A DNA stretch of 64,000 nucleotides. Origin: Saxidomus purpurata (lineage: Eukaryota; Mollusca; Bivalvia; Venerida; Veneridae). The stretch lies in the NCBI GenBank assembly GCA_022818135.1, contig JAFMSR010000005.1:21571854-21635853 (forward strand), read 5' to 3'. Shown one piece after another: positions 22,001-37,000 of this stretch; positions within the stretch are counted from its first letter, which is position 1; every line of letters starts with the position of its first letter. The notes under the pieces are model-generated. The model searched no databases. It saw nothing but the letters and a program-made list of their open reading frames with translations, and had not been told where the DNA came from. The position numbers and the translations under genes were made by a program.

Positions 22001-25000
22001 TTATTTTTGTAATCGGCGCAGTTTTAGGTCCCCGACCTTAGATCTATGATAAAGTGAACATTTGATAAATATGAATGAGTCCAAGAAGTTTTCTGTTCCT
22101 ATACTTATCATTTCAAATGACTTTTCATACAATAACGCCTTTGTTTTCATACGTACGATGCAACACGTGCTCAGATTGTGGCCAGGTGTTAGAACAGTTG
22201 TTTAAATCCGCTTTAAAAATGCTGACATGGTAAATGAAGACACCGCAGTGCGTATTCACCGAAACATGTCAAATTGAAAACGGTATTAGCGAGATAAAAA
22301 ATCAAACCATTATGTTGTGTTTCTTTTTCGTGGAACTGTACTTCTGCTTGTCATACGGGGGAAACAATACCATTGCCAGAATTCCCAAGCATATCGTTGT
22401 CTTATTGATGAAATTGTCTCCCTTGAAAATGCGCTACCAGAATCGGTGTTATCGATTTTTCAGTCTGGCTAATTTTGTTACTAATAGTAAAACCGTTTTA
22501 AGGTTATAATAGGCCTAACTTTTTGATTTTTAAGCCACATAATTTATTCACATATGAGTACAACCTTTAACGCGGTATGAATTAATGAATAATCAAACAT
22601 AATCTTCTTGCTTCGCTGTCCGATACAAAATTGTCACGGTAATTCATTATATACATGTGCATATTGTAGACTAAAGAATAAAAATAATTTTTGTTTTTAT
22701 AAAATTCGCCTTTTTAAAATAGCTTTAAGTGTATTTTATATTTGTGTATTTTCTAGCACAACATTTATGCACATATGTGCACAAACTATAAGTTATAAGG
22801 ATCTTAAATGGTGGTTTTAGAAACTGAATCATTAATGGTCTTCTTCAACATTCAATATGCTTGTTATAAACCAAATAAATAACATGAGCAATTTTAACAA
22901 GTACACATGTAACATCAGAAAACAGATATTTTGAAAATTCAAATCACACCTATTAGAATATTCTCTAATTCGAAAAAGTCATATTACGTCCAAGTTTCTT
23001 TTACATAAACTCTCGGACCATGTACATTGTAACAGTTACATGCATTCACAAATGTTTTGCATGCTCTCGTAAAAAAGTAGACCACTTAAAAATGAAAAAA
23101 CAGCATGGAAAAGTTTGACTAGTAACGTAAAAAACAAAATTTAGTGCACCCATCAAACTTTATGAAATAAAAGTACGCTGTTATATTTTGTAGTTGATAA
23201 TATATGAATTGTGATAAGTCTCTTGTAATTCTATTTAAGAATGGCCATTTACTATTATAGTATGTTTTTATGCATGTGTTTGATTATTATGTTATGAAAA
23301 TGGATGAGACAGAAATAAAATAAAATATACAATATACATATTTCGTCGTAAGCTTATGTGCTTGCAAGTGACAGAAAACAATTTGTCTACAAGCTGTGAT
23401 TGACAGTCACATAACCGTTGACGTTAAAACAATATTTATTTTGTCTATTCGTTATTGAATTCCATAACGGAGTTCTCGAAAAATTTAATGAGAAACGTAC
23501 AACATTGTGATAATCCTGTTTCCTTATAAACTTAGTTGTTGTTGTTGGGGCTATTTAATGTTGTATAAAATATTCGGAATGTTGTTTTCTAATCATATGA
23601 TTATGATGCTTAAAAACTGAAGAAGGAACGCGTTATATTGCTTTTCTAACACGGCTCGAGACGTTTGCAAAAGAAAATGTAAACCAACTTCTGCAGTGAA
23701 CAACTTTTTGGCGTGCGAATCAGTAAAATGACCATCATGACGCCAAAAGTTGACGTCTAAATGTTTCATGCTATATGTCACTATAGTAAATAATATCTGC
23801 ATAAAAGATAAACTATTGAACTTCTTTCTTTTTTATTTTCTGCTCGTAGTAAAAACGAAATTCACCCATTAAACGTTGTTTATTGGCTAATAGACAACTG
23901 TATGCAATTCTAAGGCATACACAGTTTGAACTGATTGTGACTTATGTCTATCGTTTCATGAAGTACTAAGCGAATTTGAGAAGCTTCGGCCTTTTGGGTA
24001 CTTTGAAGAGTTTTTAAGTGTTAAGATCCAAATGTAAATCATTGTTTTCTGTCTTTTGACGACGATCTTTTCATGAACGTACGTCAATTAGAAAGAATAT
24101 ATATTCCTACAGTTTCTTTAGCAGCTTTACTATAAAGTAAAAATGCCATAATACAAATTTTATAGCCGGTTTACGTATGCTAGCATCCTATTTTGATACT
24201 TACTGAAGATTTAGTGTCTGCATGAGTAGCGAGTATTGCATACAGTCATCAACAAAACCCACGGATATTCAGGCTGATCATGATCTGCACAATTCAGAAA
24301 GGCTGATTCATATACCCCCAGCAACGTAATAACAATTAAAACGGGCTAGGTAAGATTTCGTCTGCAGTGGAATCACTTTGCTGTAATTATGTGCTCATGA
24401 CTTTCTGCCACCGTTTATGTTGGCAGTCAACTCAAAGGTTATTGTTATGAATTATTTATTGGTATCAGGCCAATCCTTGTTATGCCTTTTCTTTTTTCAT
24501 CACGAATACTCTTCATTTTGCAGACGAGAATCAAGTTTTCATTCATTACGTTCTACCATGACGACATAGGACGTTTTTTCTTGATTAAAATAATGGCGTT
24601 ATTTTTCGTTTCCAGTTGTACATTTCAACTAAATTACTAATCCAAACAAAGTCATGATTATGTAATTGTATTGAAAACTCCTTCAACTGTCAAACAATCA
24701 TCATTGTTACCCCAGACTTTTATGATCGTAAAATGACTCTTACTCTCGTATTATCAAAAGAAAAGATATTTAAGTTCTATTCTGCAGACTTTGCAATGTC
24801 TGTCACCCTTGGACAGTTCCAAACATTGCGCAAAGTCACTGAAATGTTACTGAATAGCTGCAGGGATATCTAGTGAGTTGAGCATAAAAATGAATGGCTG
24901 CACGGATATCTAATGAAATGAGCATAAAAACAAGAAGTATATTATCAGTCTTACGTAGCACCTGTTTAGATAACCGTCTGCTTGCCGTTGGTAGCAGACG

Positions 25001-28000
25001 ACAATCAGAAAACTACGGTTATTTATCAGACAACTCGAATTGATCCTGATTACCGTTGTTAGTGTTAGCTACGGGGAAATGGCGTTAGTTTTGCCTTCAA
25101 TCATATATCTGTCGCGTTATGATCTAGAGTTCTAGATAAGTATGACATACCAAGAATAATTGTTTTTTATGCGAGGGTCGTCTGCGAGATTTCTTCTTTT
25201 AATCCAAAATGTTTACTACGATATTGCAGTTGTCTGTTGCGGCAGGATAAAAGCTGCTCGTTCTCCGATTTTGGAAGGAAAATAAAGTTCTTTAAACTGT
25301 ATGCGAATAACATATTTTAGAACATATAGTCATATAAAAAGGTTCCAGTATACCCTGTAAAGCATAATAATATGCTACCATGTTGTAAAGCGTTGCAAAC
25401 GTTTATTAACATTATAGAGAAGCGGTGCCGTGAAACCAGCATTTTCATTCGATTTTTGCAAAATCCTACATAGATTTTTACTTCTTTCGTTCATTCTAGC
25501 CTTTAGTTTTATATTTATGTATTAGTATGTGTAGAGGTTTAGGTGTCTGCCGCTCATTCCGGAGGTTGCGGGTTCGAGCCCCACCAAGGTCACGACCGTA
25601 CCTCCTCATATGACACCAGTACTGGTTTGTCCAGGGAGCGGACTCGAGAGTGCCTCGATAAGCTTAAAGCTTTCTTCACAATCGAGCTAAACTAAATTAG
25701 TATAAACTAAGTATGTAATTTTTGAATTTTTTTTTTCAACGACAAGTAAGAGCGAGCAGCTTTAAAGATGACTTTTACTGACTAGCCAGTACCTACACAT
25801 TCAAAAGTACTCTTAAACGAAAATATTGCAATTTCTTCAAATGCTTAAGCAGGTGAAGATTGAAACCTTGTAAGTTATCAACTTAGTATGTGCCTTTTAC
25901 TTCTTTGTCGTGTGTGAGATTGAAAAGAGGCTTCATCATAGTTTCGTTTTTCACAATTTGACACACGCATGTAAAAAGTACTGTCTGTGTGGTTCTTTAA
26001 AAAGAACTGAAATTCATTAGATCATTGGCGAACAAAGAATATTCTTTCACTGTAAAGAAGCTGTTTTGTAACACATCAGTTCAGACGTGATATGTTTCTC
26101 TTGCGGAGTCACGATATGTGATGCCTCTGTTGTATGTAGATTACAATATGAAAGAAGCACGTTAGAATTATCTGTGTTCTTAATTGATCTTAATTGACTT
26201 TGGGTCAGGAATCAACCGCTTCCTCTTATCCCGTTCATTTATACAGATAGAAGCACCGCACATACAGTGCTTTTTACATGCGTGTGTCGAATTGATACAA
26301 GATTTCTTAACAGAATGCATACTCAGACAAAACGTTGGTCAAGTGGGTTTTGACTCATATCCTAAACTCAGAGATGTAACATAAACATATTTAAACTGAT
26401 TACTAAAATTAGGAACGAGGGTTTCTGTATCACATCCCATTTATCAATGTTGTAGTACACAAACGTTTTGTTTGGTTCATTATATCTGCTACTTACTTTT
26501 ACCGGGCTGGTTTACTTGTGATTGATGCACGCCTTGTTATCGCCACGAGCAATTTCGTAACCCGAGCCCTCTTAAACAGTATGATATTGCCTTGCTCATG
26601 TCTCCATTAAGTAATGATACATTTGTAGTCCTTGGTTTTCTTATATGGAGATAGTGTGATTTTATAGTTCAGTGAAATCAAATTTATAATCATTATATTT
26701 TTGCCGTACTTGTGATATTCTTTAATACATTGTACTTGCGGCGTTTAGATGTGTCGTCTGCCAAAGTACGGGCGTCGGCCCTCTAGCCTTGTCAGATATT
26801 GATACCCACTTGAAAAGGAAATTGTTCTACAAGGCACATAATACCCATTTAATATAACAAGAGAAATTGCATAACGCTTAATGAAAAACAAATTCTCTAC
26901 AACAGATATGTCATCTTTGTTAATTACGGGCGGCGAGCTTTCGTGTCTTTTTCCCCCCTTTTTTAAGATATAATTTTGCATTTGATGACTTTAATGCAAT
27001 ATAAAATTACCGTGCATTGATAATACATTTATAAAGACATAAATAATTATAAAGCTATACAAGAAACGCGATACCGAAAGTATTCATTGTTATAAGACAT
27101 GTAGGAACGAGCGTTGGGTGGCAACTCAAAGCCAGCAATCACGCTCTTATGTTGTATACCAGATTAGTACTGAACTGTAATTTTGTCGGAATCTCACATC
27201 TTCAAATTCTTAGGACGAGATAAATTGTAAAAAAAATGCTGGTATCTACTTTTTTGTGTTTTGGGATGTTTTTTTTTCATACGCAAATGCTCTCACAGTT
27301 GATTTTTTCTTTCATACAAGGCTCAGCAGACGGCTTCTGTATGTAGTATGTACTACGTGTTTAATCTTTGGCCATAAGTAATTGGAATTTAATGTAAAGA
27401 CATGCCTTTTAAATAGCAGTTATGGAAAGTGATGTGAAACTAATATTTAAATATTCACAATATATCGCTTGATTAAATTCATACTCTATCCATCTCAATG
27501 AATATGTTCGCTTGGTTGTCCAGCGTACATTATTCGATTAACCGTTCACAATGGGAAACATTCCTCAGTGTATTTAAGCGAGTGATGTATCATTAAGGGG
27601 ACATATGGGCGTTTCAGCTGACCCCAGTGACCCCAAGTGTCCATCCGCCCACTGTAATGCAGCACAAAATGAAACTCGAGCACGACGCTCGCGTGACAAG
27701 CCAACATTTACTGACATTTCAACCTTATAAAGACTTTATAATTAGCTTCCGTCGTGTAGTCGCACAAAACCTCATTGTAACTTTAATTGAATTTCAAAAA
27801 GATAGTGATTTTTGCGGTTGAAAAGTCTTTAAAATCAAATTGAACACTAATTTCCAGTTTTCTCTCATATCACGCCTTTATTAAAGTTAAGGATATGAAT
27901 TTGAGTCTTTAAAAGGCGGGTTAATCACATAAACCATTAATTATCCGAATTGAAAACGTATGATAAAAAGATGATAAAAAGATCAATCGGTGTTAAATTG

Positions 28001-31000
28001 TGTGCAGACTTAAAGCAAAATAAAAAAAGTTCAACACGTTATAGTGTTGTTAATAATCCGTCCCATGATCATAGTGGGCTTGAAACATTAGATAACTAGA
28101 GGCCACGGAAAGGGGCTTGTTAGTCAATCAAAAATATGACTACGACCTTCTTTACCTTTGCGCGAAATAGAAACCGCAGTACATGTCTTTGACACGGCAT
28201 GGCAAAAAAGGAAATATCTATAACACAACTTCTCTTTTTACACTACTGACTAAAAAAGGAAATATCTATAACACAACTTCTCTTTTTACACTACTGACTA
28301 TCAAATTGATTTACTGTGGATATTGTTTCACGAAACAAAAACTTAAGTAACATCTACGGCTTCACTAGTTACAGTTTTTGCTTGGAGTACCGGAACTTGA
28401 TGACTTTTCGTGCTCGAAAATAAAGCAGATAGGAACAGAGCTTATTCAACATAAACCGTAATTCTTCACAGTGCAGCAGTTGGCTGCATTATAATAATTG
28501 ATGTTGAAACAAAAGTTTGATTCGATTCTGCTACTAAATAAAATAGAACGAAAATACCGTTAAAGTTGAAAGCCGAATATAATGTTTCCAAATGAGAAGA
28601 AAAAAAATCTCAGACATCTTTGTGTTTTGTATATAGCACTTAGAATATTTACAATTGATGAGTAACCTTTATTTTGCTCTAAAATAATAAGGAAAGCGTC
28701 CAAATAAAAATTCACAGGCTATCAGTCTATTGCAGTAAAGGCCTCTCCGAAATTTGATGTATTCAAATTGTTTGGTATCTATATACCGTGTATTAACTCG
28801 GCTTAAACTTGCGATAGCGTCCCGTAGAGATATGGCGTGTCCTATCGAACAATTCACAACCAGATTTCATTTCATTTAATTCGTTTATTTCTTGTGAAAG
28901 AATGGAATGTTTTGATACGAGGACAAGCGACATAAAAACAAGTTATCTTTTTTTTCCTAAAATTCATTAGAAAATTGAAAATAAATGGCCGTGAAAATCC
29001 TAATAGATGTCCTTAGGGGCAAGTAATCTGGAGGGGAGGGGGGTTCATTTATCGGATGCTTCAAGCACTAAATAATTTATCGGAGGCATACTATATCAAT
29101 CAAGCTCACTGAATAACCAGCCTAGCACTTCAGAGTTATTGCCTTTTAGATTTGCCGGAATTTGGCAAACCTGCTTCAATATACATTATTAATGGGTTTA
29201 AAATTTTAAAAGTCATGGTATTGCTATCAATCGACCATTGGAAAAAGACATAATCATTGTAAATAAAGACTATGTATTGTGTTTGGCCAAAAAAACAACG
29301 GCAAAAGCATAATGGTACTATCTATTAAGAGGTACTTTACGAAAACATTTATCCCTTGCACATGATAGCTATCGACCATATCAGTTTTTCAATATTTAGA
29401 TAGGTATATGATAGTCTTTTAATAACTTTTGGCCTAAAATTCAATGGTAAGGGCTACGTTTTTAGTATATACGACTTTATTTATAGTACGATTTCGAGAA
29501 AGCTCATAGCTGAAATGGCTCTGAACACTATTCCGGCGTCAGTACATTCCAGAGAGAGGCGTTTTTTTCAGGGCTGCTACACATTTACGCTGGGTAGCCT
29601 GAGGCAAGTGTGGTTTAGTTCTATCGACCAATCAGGACTTAAGTATTTATGATAGGTACTACGACATTCTTGTTAGGCTTTTGCCCTAATCATAATCAAT
29701 GGTAAGGGTTCGAGTCTTGTACTAACAACCTTTATTAATACCGACATGTATCTCCGAAATAAGATTTTAAAACAGATTTTAGATATATGGTTTTGTTTTG
29801 TTACTTTTTATATTGTATTCTGATGCAATGTTCAAAAATCACGAAAATGTATTTTGCACGATTTAAGTCATGTACTACTGTCTTGAACACGTCTCGAGTT
29901 GCAAGGAAATTAAACATGCTTTCAGAATGCATGATTTATAGCTGATGATGATAATAAATTTCCGTGATAAAAGTTAATCAAAGTGCCATACATAAACATA
30001 CTTCACTCCGTTGGATTCAACCAGCCGAGTAAAGAAATGCTAGCTAACAACACTGAGCTTTTTCTCTTTATGGACAAGATATTTATTTCAAAAGCAACAT
30101 TGTCATAGATGGTTGTTTCCCTTGTCTTAAATAGTAACTGTGTTTGAAAAATGTAAACAAAACATTAGTCTATCCAAACTGACATTTTTATACAGCATCT
30201 CAACCATGATCTGCTAGATCGCCCCAGGCACCTCAGAGTTATTGCCCTTGAACTGCTGAATCTGACCAAAACGCACTGTATCCAGCAGACTCTCTAACAC
30301 AGTTTTTATCAGATCTTTACCAAATCTGGTAATGCTTTTTATGGAAAAATATGCCACCAAGTTTTCTAACCGGCAGCCTGATAGCCCAGTCACTCAGGAG
30401 TCGTTGCCTTGACACGAATTTCACCAAATAAGCACTCCACATGTACTCTAAAAAAGATATCATAACATTATATAGAAATTTTTGATAAGATAATGGTTAT
30501 TATAAAAAGCGTACATGTTCTATGAACGGAAAGATGCTTTGCGTATGTACCTTTATACCATACAATATTGGTACAAGAAACATGTAAATCGCCTGTACAT
30601 ATCGTTTAAATATTTGATACTCATGAAAACAGAAGTTTCCTATATAGATGCTCGGAGGTGTTGCCTATTGCAACGCATGTGATGATACTCTAAAGCTGTT
30701 TGTGAAAATTTTTCACCTTACTTCAAAAACACAATTATACTGAGTTGCCGCATTCTGCTTCAATGGCGTTTATTTAGTTATGTAATTATACATTGGTGAC
30801 CATCGAGGTTGGCATACAATTGACACTAGTTCTACGACGTCGTGGTGATGTAGAATTGCTTGACATCATGTCGCCATATATTGTTTTATATTTAACTATG
30901 CATAAAGCTAAAACTACATAAGTTACGACATAATTGTGGCTTTCATCCATCAACAACCAATAACAGCCGGTTCGATCTCGAATCCCTCATTAGCCTTATG

Positions 31001-34000
31001 CCACTTCATCTTTTTCTGCCCTCACACAACAGTGCTACTGTGTCATATCGCCGTATTGTACCTGTACCAGAGAACATGCCTAATTACAATTTCCCTGTTA
31101 ATGATTGCTAGTAGGAATTTTTTTCTATCAAGGTTTTACTGTAAACACCCGTCAAGCACTTGACTTTTTTCAAAGTTGTACACACACTGGGGCGGTCTAA
31201 TCAAACAAAACATAACAAAATAAATTGCCAGCACTTCAAACCTCTTATCAATTACAACACTGTGTGCATAAAAGCTATCTTCGCGAAATAAACTCTGCAA
31301 TCATATCTGACAAACCTATTGAATGCGAGTGATCTTCAATACTTTTAGGAATTCAGCATTTTCAATATACGCTGTTTATTTTTACTACGGATGAACGTAT
31401 GTTTCTCATTGATACTATTTTGGAATCGGATGCAATAAATTAATAATAAAATCACATGCTAATATCATGAAAAAATACAGCAGACATAAGCCATGTGCTT
31501 TTGTCGATATATTAAAATATTTCAATTTTTTCATAAATTACAACAGTAAAGTCAACTTATAAGGAACTCCTTGGGACCATTTAAATGTGTTCCATATATC
31601 CGGAGTTTGTTATATCTATATAACATTTACATATAAAGAGAAAAACAGGAAAAAACTCGGGCAGAGAATATTTGTTCCTTATATCCGCTATATCCGGAGT
31701 CGTTATATACGGAGTTTACTGTAATTATTATTTCTACGGATCGAAACATTCGTGGGCCTCGCAATGTCATGTTGGGTAATGCAAATTTGATATGAACCCT
31801 ACAAAACTGACCCTGCCCAGGCCCCGTGCTTATGAACATCTCATACTTAGCACAGAATCATGCTCAAGTGATATGAAGGGAAGTTCAGATATAGTTATTT
31901 GAAAAGTCAGGTTTAATATAAAAAAATAAGCTCATGAACAGAACTTCTGCTTATTGTATGGAAACCAACTTTGTAAACAGAAAGAACTTATATTAATGTC
32001 CTATTCCTTGAGCATCATTTCGTGCTGAGCATGAGATTGTGCATCAAGAAACGTTTATAAGCACGGGACCTGGGGGCCACTTGAATTTCCACATTAGTTC
32101 TCTGGCATAGATAGCTAGCTTTCTCCAAAACTACAAGGCCTACAGCTTAGATATTTTGCATGAACAGATGAAGCATTGTCTAGTCGACCTCTGCCAAATG
32201 TGTTCAAATCATGCCCATAGGGTCAAATTAACCCTGTCCCTGACGTCACTTGTTTCATATATTACACTTGTATTAATGTAGGAAATATGTAAAAACCCTT
32301 TTTTCTCCAAACCACAAGACCTTAGATATTTGGTCTGTAACGATCACCAAGGTTCCGGGGTTAAAATTGACCACGTTCTAGGGGTCGCTTGTCTGTATAT
32401 AGAGTTATAGGAAAAACCTTAAAACTTTTCTTGTTGTGACCTTGGTATCAATGGTAACCTTGATGGCAAGGATAGTAAGGTGAGCATGGCCCTCTTGTTT
32501 CCTTATTGCTAGATGCCTTATCATTCGCTGAGTTGTGTTTATTTTGTGAACACGTGTATTGAGGGCTCAAATATCCTGGCAGGTGATATTCACATTCTTT
32601 AAAATGTGGATGGGCTTATACATTTTGTTGTCAGTAAAAATGACAACATATTCTTTTTCTTACCATACCTGCTTTTAAAGATGACATTAAAATACATACC
32701 AAAAATCCGTACTATTTTCTAAGGTGTTGCAAACCTGTCCTCTTACTCAATTAAATCCCTTTGCTGCCAAAAAAAATCAAGCCCTGTCAGTAGATATGGT
32801 CCAGAAAATATTCTGCTTAAATAATGAAAAAATATCATCTAGCCTGGTGGCGAGTGTACTGTTTTGCATACCATTTGCATATCATCGTAAAATTAATAAC
32901 ATCCGTCGTTCTTATACTAGATTTATTTACTTTACTTTTAATTACTGAATTTAGCTTATTTGGCATGATTTAATAACAAGATTTATGGTGGTCATAGGTT
33001 TTGTCATGTAACTTCATACATTTGGAACTAAATTCTGACCGACGTAAAGTTTCAATTGCTGTGACAACTTGCAGGTTTGGTACTTAAAAAACACGAGATC
33101 TATTTGTTTGTTTTTTAAAACCAAAACAAATTATAATACCTGCAAATCTTTCCCCGCCATAAGGAAACTGATGTTATAGTTACAAAATGTATGTCAGAAA
33201 AGGGAAAGGGTGCTTTTTATATCGAGTTATATACATGTACATTTTGTATAACAAACGAACCGCCTCGAAAATAAACGGAATTTTGAAGCACAATTCTGTT
33301 CGACAAAATAGTTTTATAGCTTTTTGTGTTTTCAAGCAAAGTTTTACCACCTAGATATTGATATCTGATATATAAGCGCGAACACCGAAATTCTCTATAG
33401 CGTCAGAAGTTGTCGTAAAACTTCAATAAAACCGTCATGAAACGGTTATCAAGCAATCTTAAGGTAGTACATATGTTTCATAAAATATCAATTAAAACTT
33501 TTCGAATATGAATTTGCAGTTAAAATATATCAAGTTTGATTATCTCCACAAAACACATTCAGCATCGCAGATTTTTTGATAAAGTTATGAGGGCGTGCCA
33601 ATAATTTACTCAACACGTGCGAAATAAAGTATTTTCCTTTTAGCAGGTAGCCATCATATCAAAAAAGCCTATGTTTAATAGGTCACGTTGTCCGGAAATA
33701 TGTCATTGCCCCAGTTGCACCATATGTTCTTGATGAGTTATCGGATAATACAAGAAGAACTATGTAATTGTGTCCGACTTTTACGGTTTGTTTACCTTTC
33801 GTCCTTGTTGAACCACTGATACGGTCGGAGTTTTTCTTATTTAATAACAAAAATGATGAGCTGTAATTAAAGGAAAAGTCAATAGTTGTATCTTTTCTGC
33901 ATTGATCCGCCATTAGGTAAGACTGGTTCTCATTTAATTAGAGATAAGCCAGTGCATGAGGTGAATTGGACAAAAGAAACGAGATTCTGATTAAACTTGC

Positions 34001-37000
34001 TGATGTTATTTCCATGTACTTTATAGTCTGTATTATTATTTTTCGCAATTCTATATATCGACAATTTTGATCTGTACATTCGGAATTTTACGCACGGTGC
34101 AAGTGGTGTAATTGGTTGCCAGTGGTTCCTGCAGAACATGTCGTTGTCTTCCGGAAGTTCCGGTGTTTATGTCAAGAACCGTAATTATTCTTAAGTGAGA
34201 AGATAGTTCTGTTTGTTGGATATTGGACGTTTCTTTTTGAATCAGTTGAGTTATCAAAAATGAGAGAGGAGACATTTTCAGTTTCACAAAACACAGTACC
34301 TAATTCATTGGTCAGTAACCGATTAGTACCAGAAATATATGGATCACGTGTATTACTTGTTTTACAATGGCGTTTAGCATTAAGCAAAATAAATTATATG
34401 AACAATCTTTAAACGTAAGAGCTACGTAGAAATTAAACTAAGCGAGAAAAGGTAACCGGTCAACTAATTTATTACTAAACCTGAACAATAAGAAAGAACT
34501 GAACTAGTTCTTTAAACTTTTTGCTAATATTTATAGACTGTGCGTTTACAATGAAATTAGATTGGCAATTTAAATTGATAGAAAGGAAAACCAACCATAG
34601 AATTTCATCTGTGGGGTAAAGAAAAATTGACTTCCATTGTGTTTCGCTCTTGGGGAACTATGTCTTTAATCGAAACAAAGAGTGTCAAAATGCTTAACAT
34701 ATTGGACCCCACTCATTGGTATTCATTATTAATTGGAATGATTTGCTGTTTTACATTTAGAAGCGATGCCGATATATAGGTCCAGGTTAATTAATTTTCA
34801 CACCATCAATTTATCACTGCGTCCAATTTGTTTCTCTCCATCAACAAAGCTTGCTTCAGTATATGGATAGGTGACAATAAGAGGCAGTGCGCGCACTTTC
34901 CAACCACATTCTGAATCAAAGGTTCTAACGAACAAACAACACGTTAATTGCACGGGTCCCTTATTTTTGTGTTCAGCAAATTGGACAAATGAAGCTGGCC
35001 TCAAAAGAGTTAGAAATATATTACGAAAATGAAGTTTTAACTAGAAACTGTGAAACTAAAACCTGTTGTACCTTATAAACGATAACCAATGTTTGTATCT
35101 TAATTTTAAAGGTCAAAATATGAATTATTTAATCTCGCCTTCCCCGATCACAGAACAGTGCGAAAGTTCATTTTAACAATTACCACGAACACCTGCCTTA
35201 TCACTGTTCATTTTGAGAAATTCAACATAAAGGGTTTTGAATATTAAAAAAGTGAAGGGATAGATAAATACAAACATTTTTGTAAAACCTCCTGTGCATT
35301 TCGTGTTTTTCAACACTTAAACTCGCTCAATCTGCAGGAATCCTTGTAGCATACTAATTCAAAAGGAAAAGCTGTCAAATAATCCGAAACTATGTTTACT
35401 GGCTGCAGCGAATATAAACATTTTTTACAATAGAACAATAATTTCATTACAAAATTGTCCCCTGTGTGCAGTTTTATGAAAATGTTTATCTTTGATTAAG
35501 ATGTGTTGTCATACCCGCCGGTAGTTCTGCAGATGTTCAAATATGTGTCGCATTGTGGTAAGGTCAGATGATATTAAACTGGCCAGCATGGGGTGCAAAG
35601 AAATCTTAAAGCAATTAACTTAAGACCGGTCCTAAGAATATATTATGCCCGAAGAGAGATGTACAAACTAGTATAAATTGCTAATGCAGCTAGACTTTCA
35701 AGGTTGTTGAGATTGGGGGTTTGTACATATAAAATCAATTCCTTTTTGATCGTGCAAAAATTTCCTTCAAAACTCATCTAAAAAAGTTGACGGGGGATAT
35801 GTGAAATGGACATTTAAGAAACTGTTATTAAAGAACACTACTTAAATACATTACATGTAAAAATATCTTTATGTCTTTTACGCATTCAGAGTGACGCTTT
35901 CAATATGAAGTTGTAACTGAAAGTACCAAACCCAAACTGGGTACAACGTTTACTTGCAAGACCCTACACTGTATTTCAAATCACAAACTATAATAATAAT
36001 AATAATAATGTCTTTATTTTCAGAAGGTAAAACTCATAATGCAAATACATTAAAAGCAAAATGTACATTACATATTTACGTATTTTAGGTGACTTATAGA
36101 CCCGTTTGGGTCGGGTGCTTATATATGCGTATATTGTAAATAATTTTGTATGTACATAATGCACATGTCACTATAATAAAAAAAATTACTTACTTACTTA
36201 CTTTACAATGAGGCCTTCAATATATAACAAAGTAACAATATTAATCATACAATAGCATAACCGACTTAATATCGACAATAAAATAAAGAGCAAACACCTG
36301 TGTTTTATAATGTGCTGTAATTACTCATTAAAGATAGTTTGTAGTGATATTTAAAAGCATTTAAAGACACTGAATTTCTGGTGGTTTCTGGTATTGAATT
36401 CCATGTATAATATATCTATACTATTGTTTAAGCCTATCTATGGAGATCTAGATTTAGTTGTTCCATGACTAATGATCAATGGTATAAAAAATCTCGATCG
36501 ATGATATATTCATTTAGAAGTGGTGAAATATGCAACTTACCATCAACAATACATTTAATTGAAAATATGATTGTTCCAAACGTAGCCTTTTTCATTTTAT
36601 CCATAGACATAAGAAACAAACAAAAATAAAAATAACTTTATGAATTGACAAATGACTGATGATAAATCTGTAAAAAATCGCCGGAAAGAAAAAAAGTTGA
36701 GGAAAAAATCGGTTTGAATAAATGTTTCATTTGCATATATTGTTCCAGCTGGCGTCTATGGAATAAAAATGTGTATTAACTAATGTTTTTCTTCAGTTTT
36801 TTTTACACATGGAATCAGTTTATCAAACGTTTGCGTGACAACATACTTGCGCGCACACCTTTGAGCGACGCATGTTTTCTCTGCATCAAAAAGAATATTC
36901 TTATCCTCTTGTTTTTTTCTCCTGACTGTAATAAATTAACCGAATCATTCAAATTGTTATTGCATTCTTTTTTGCTAAAACATGACTGATGGTATAAAGT

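Noticed and set aside
22234..22509. 91-codon frame in intron 1
   Set aside because: No recognisable domain and no exon signals that join to the esterase frame.
30930..31163. Frame and GGTTCGAT-like box near 30970 considered as a tRNA or exon
   Set aside because: No matching A-box or stems and no splice context.
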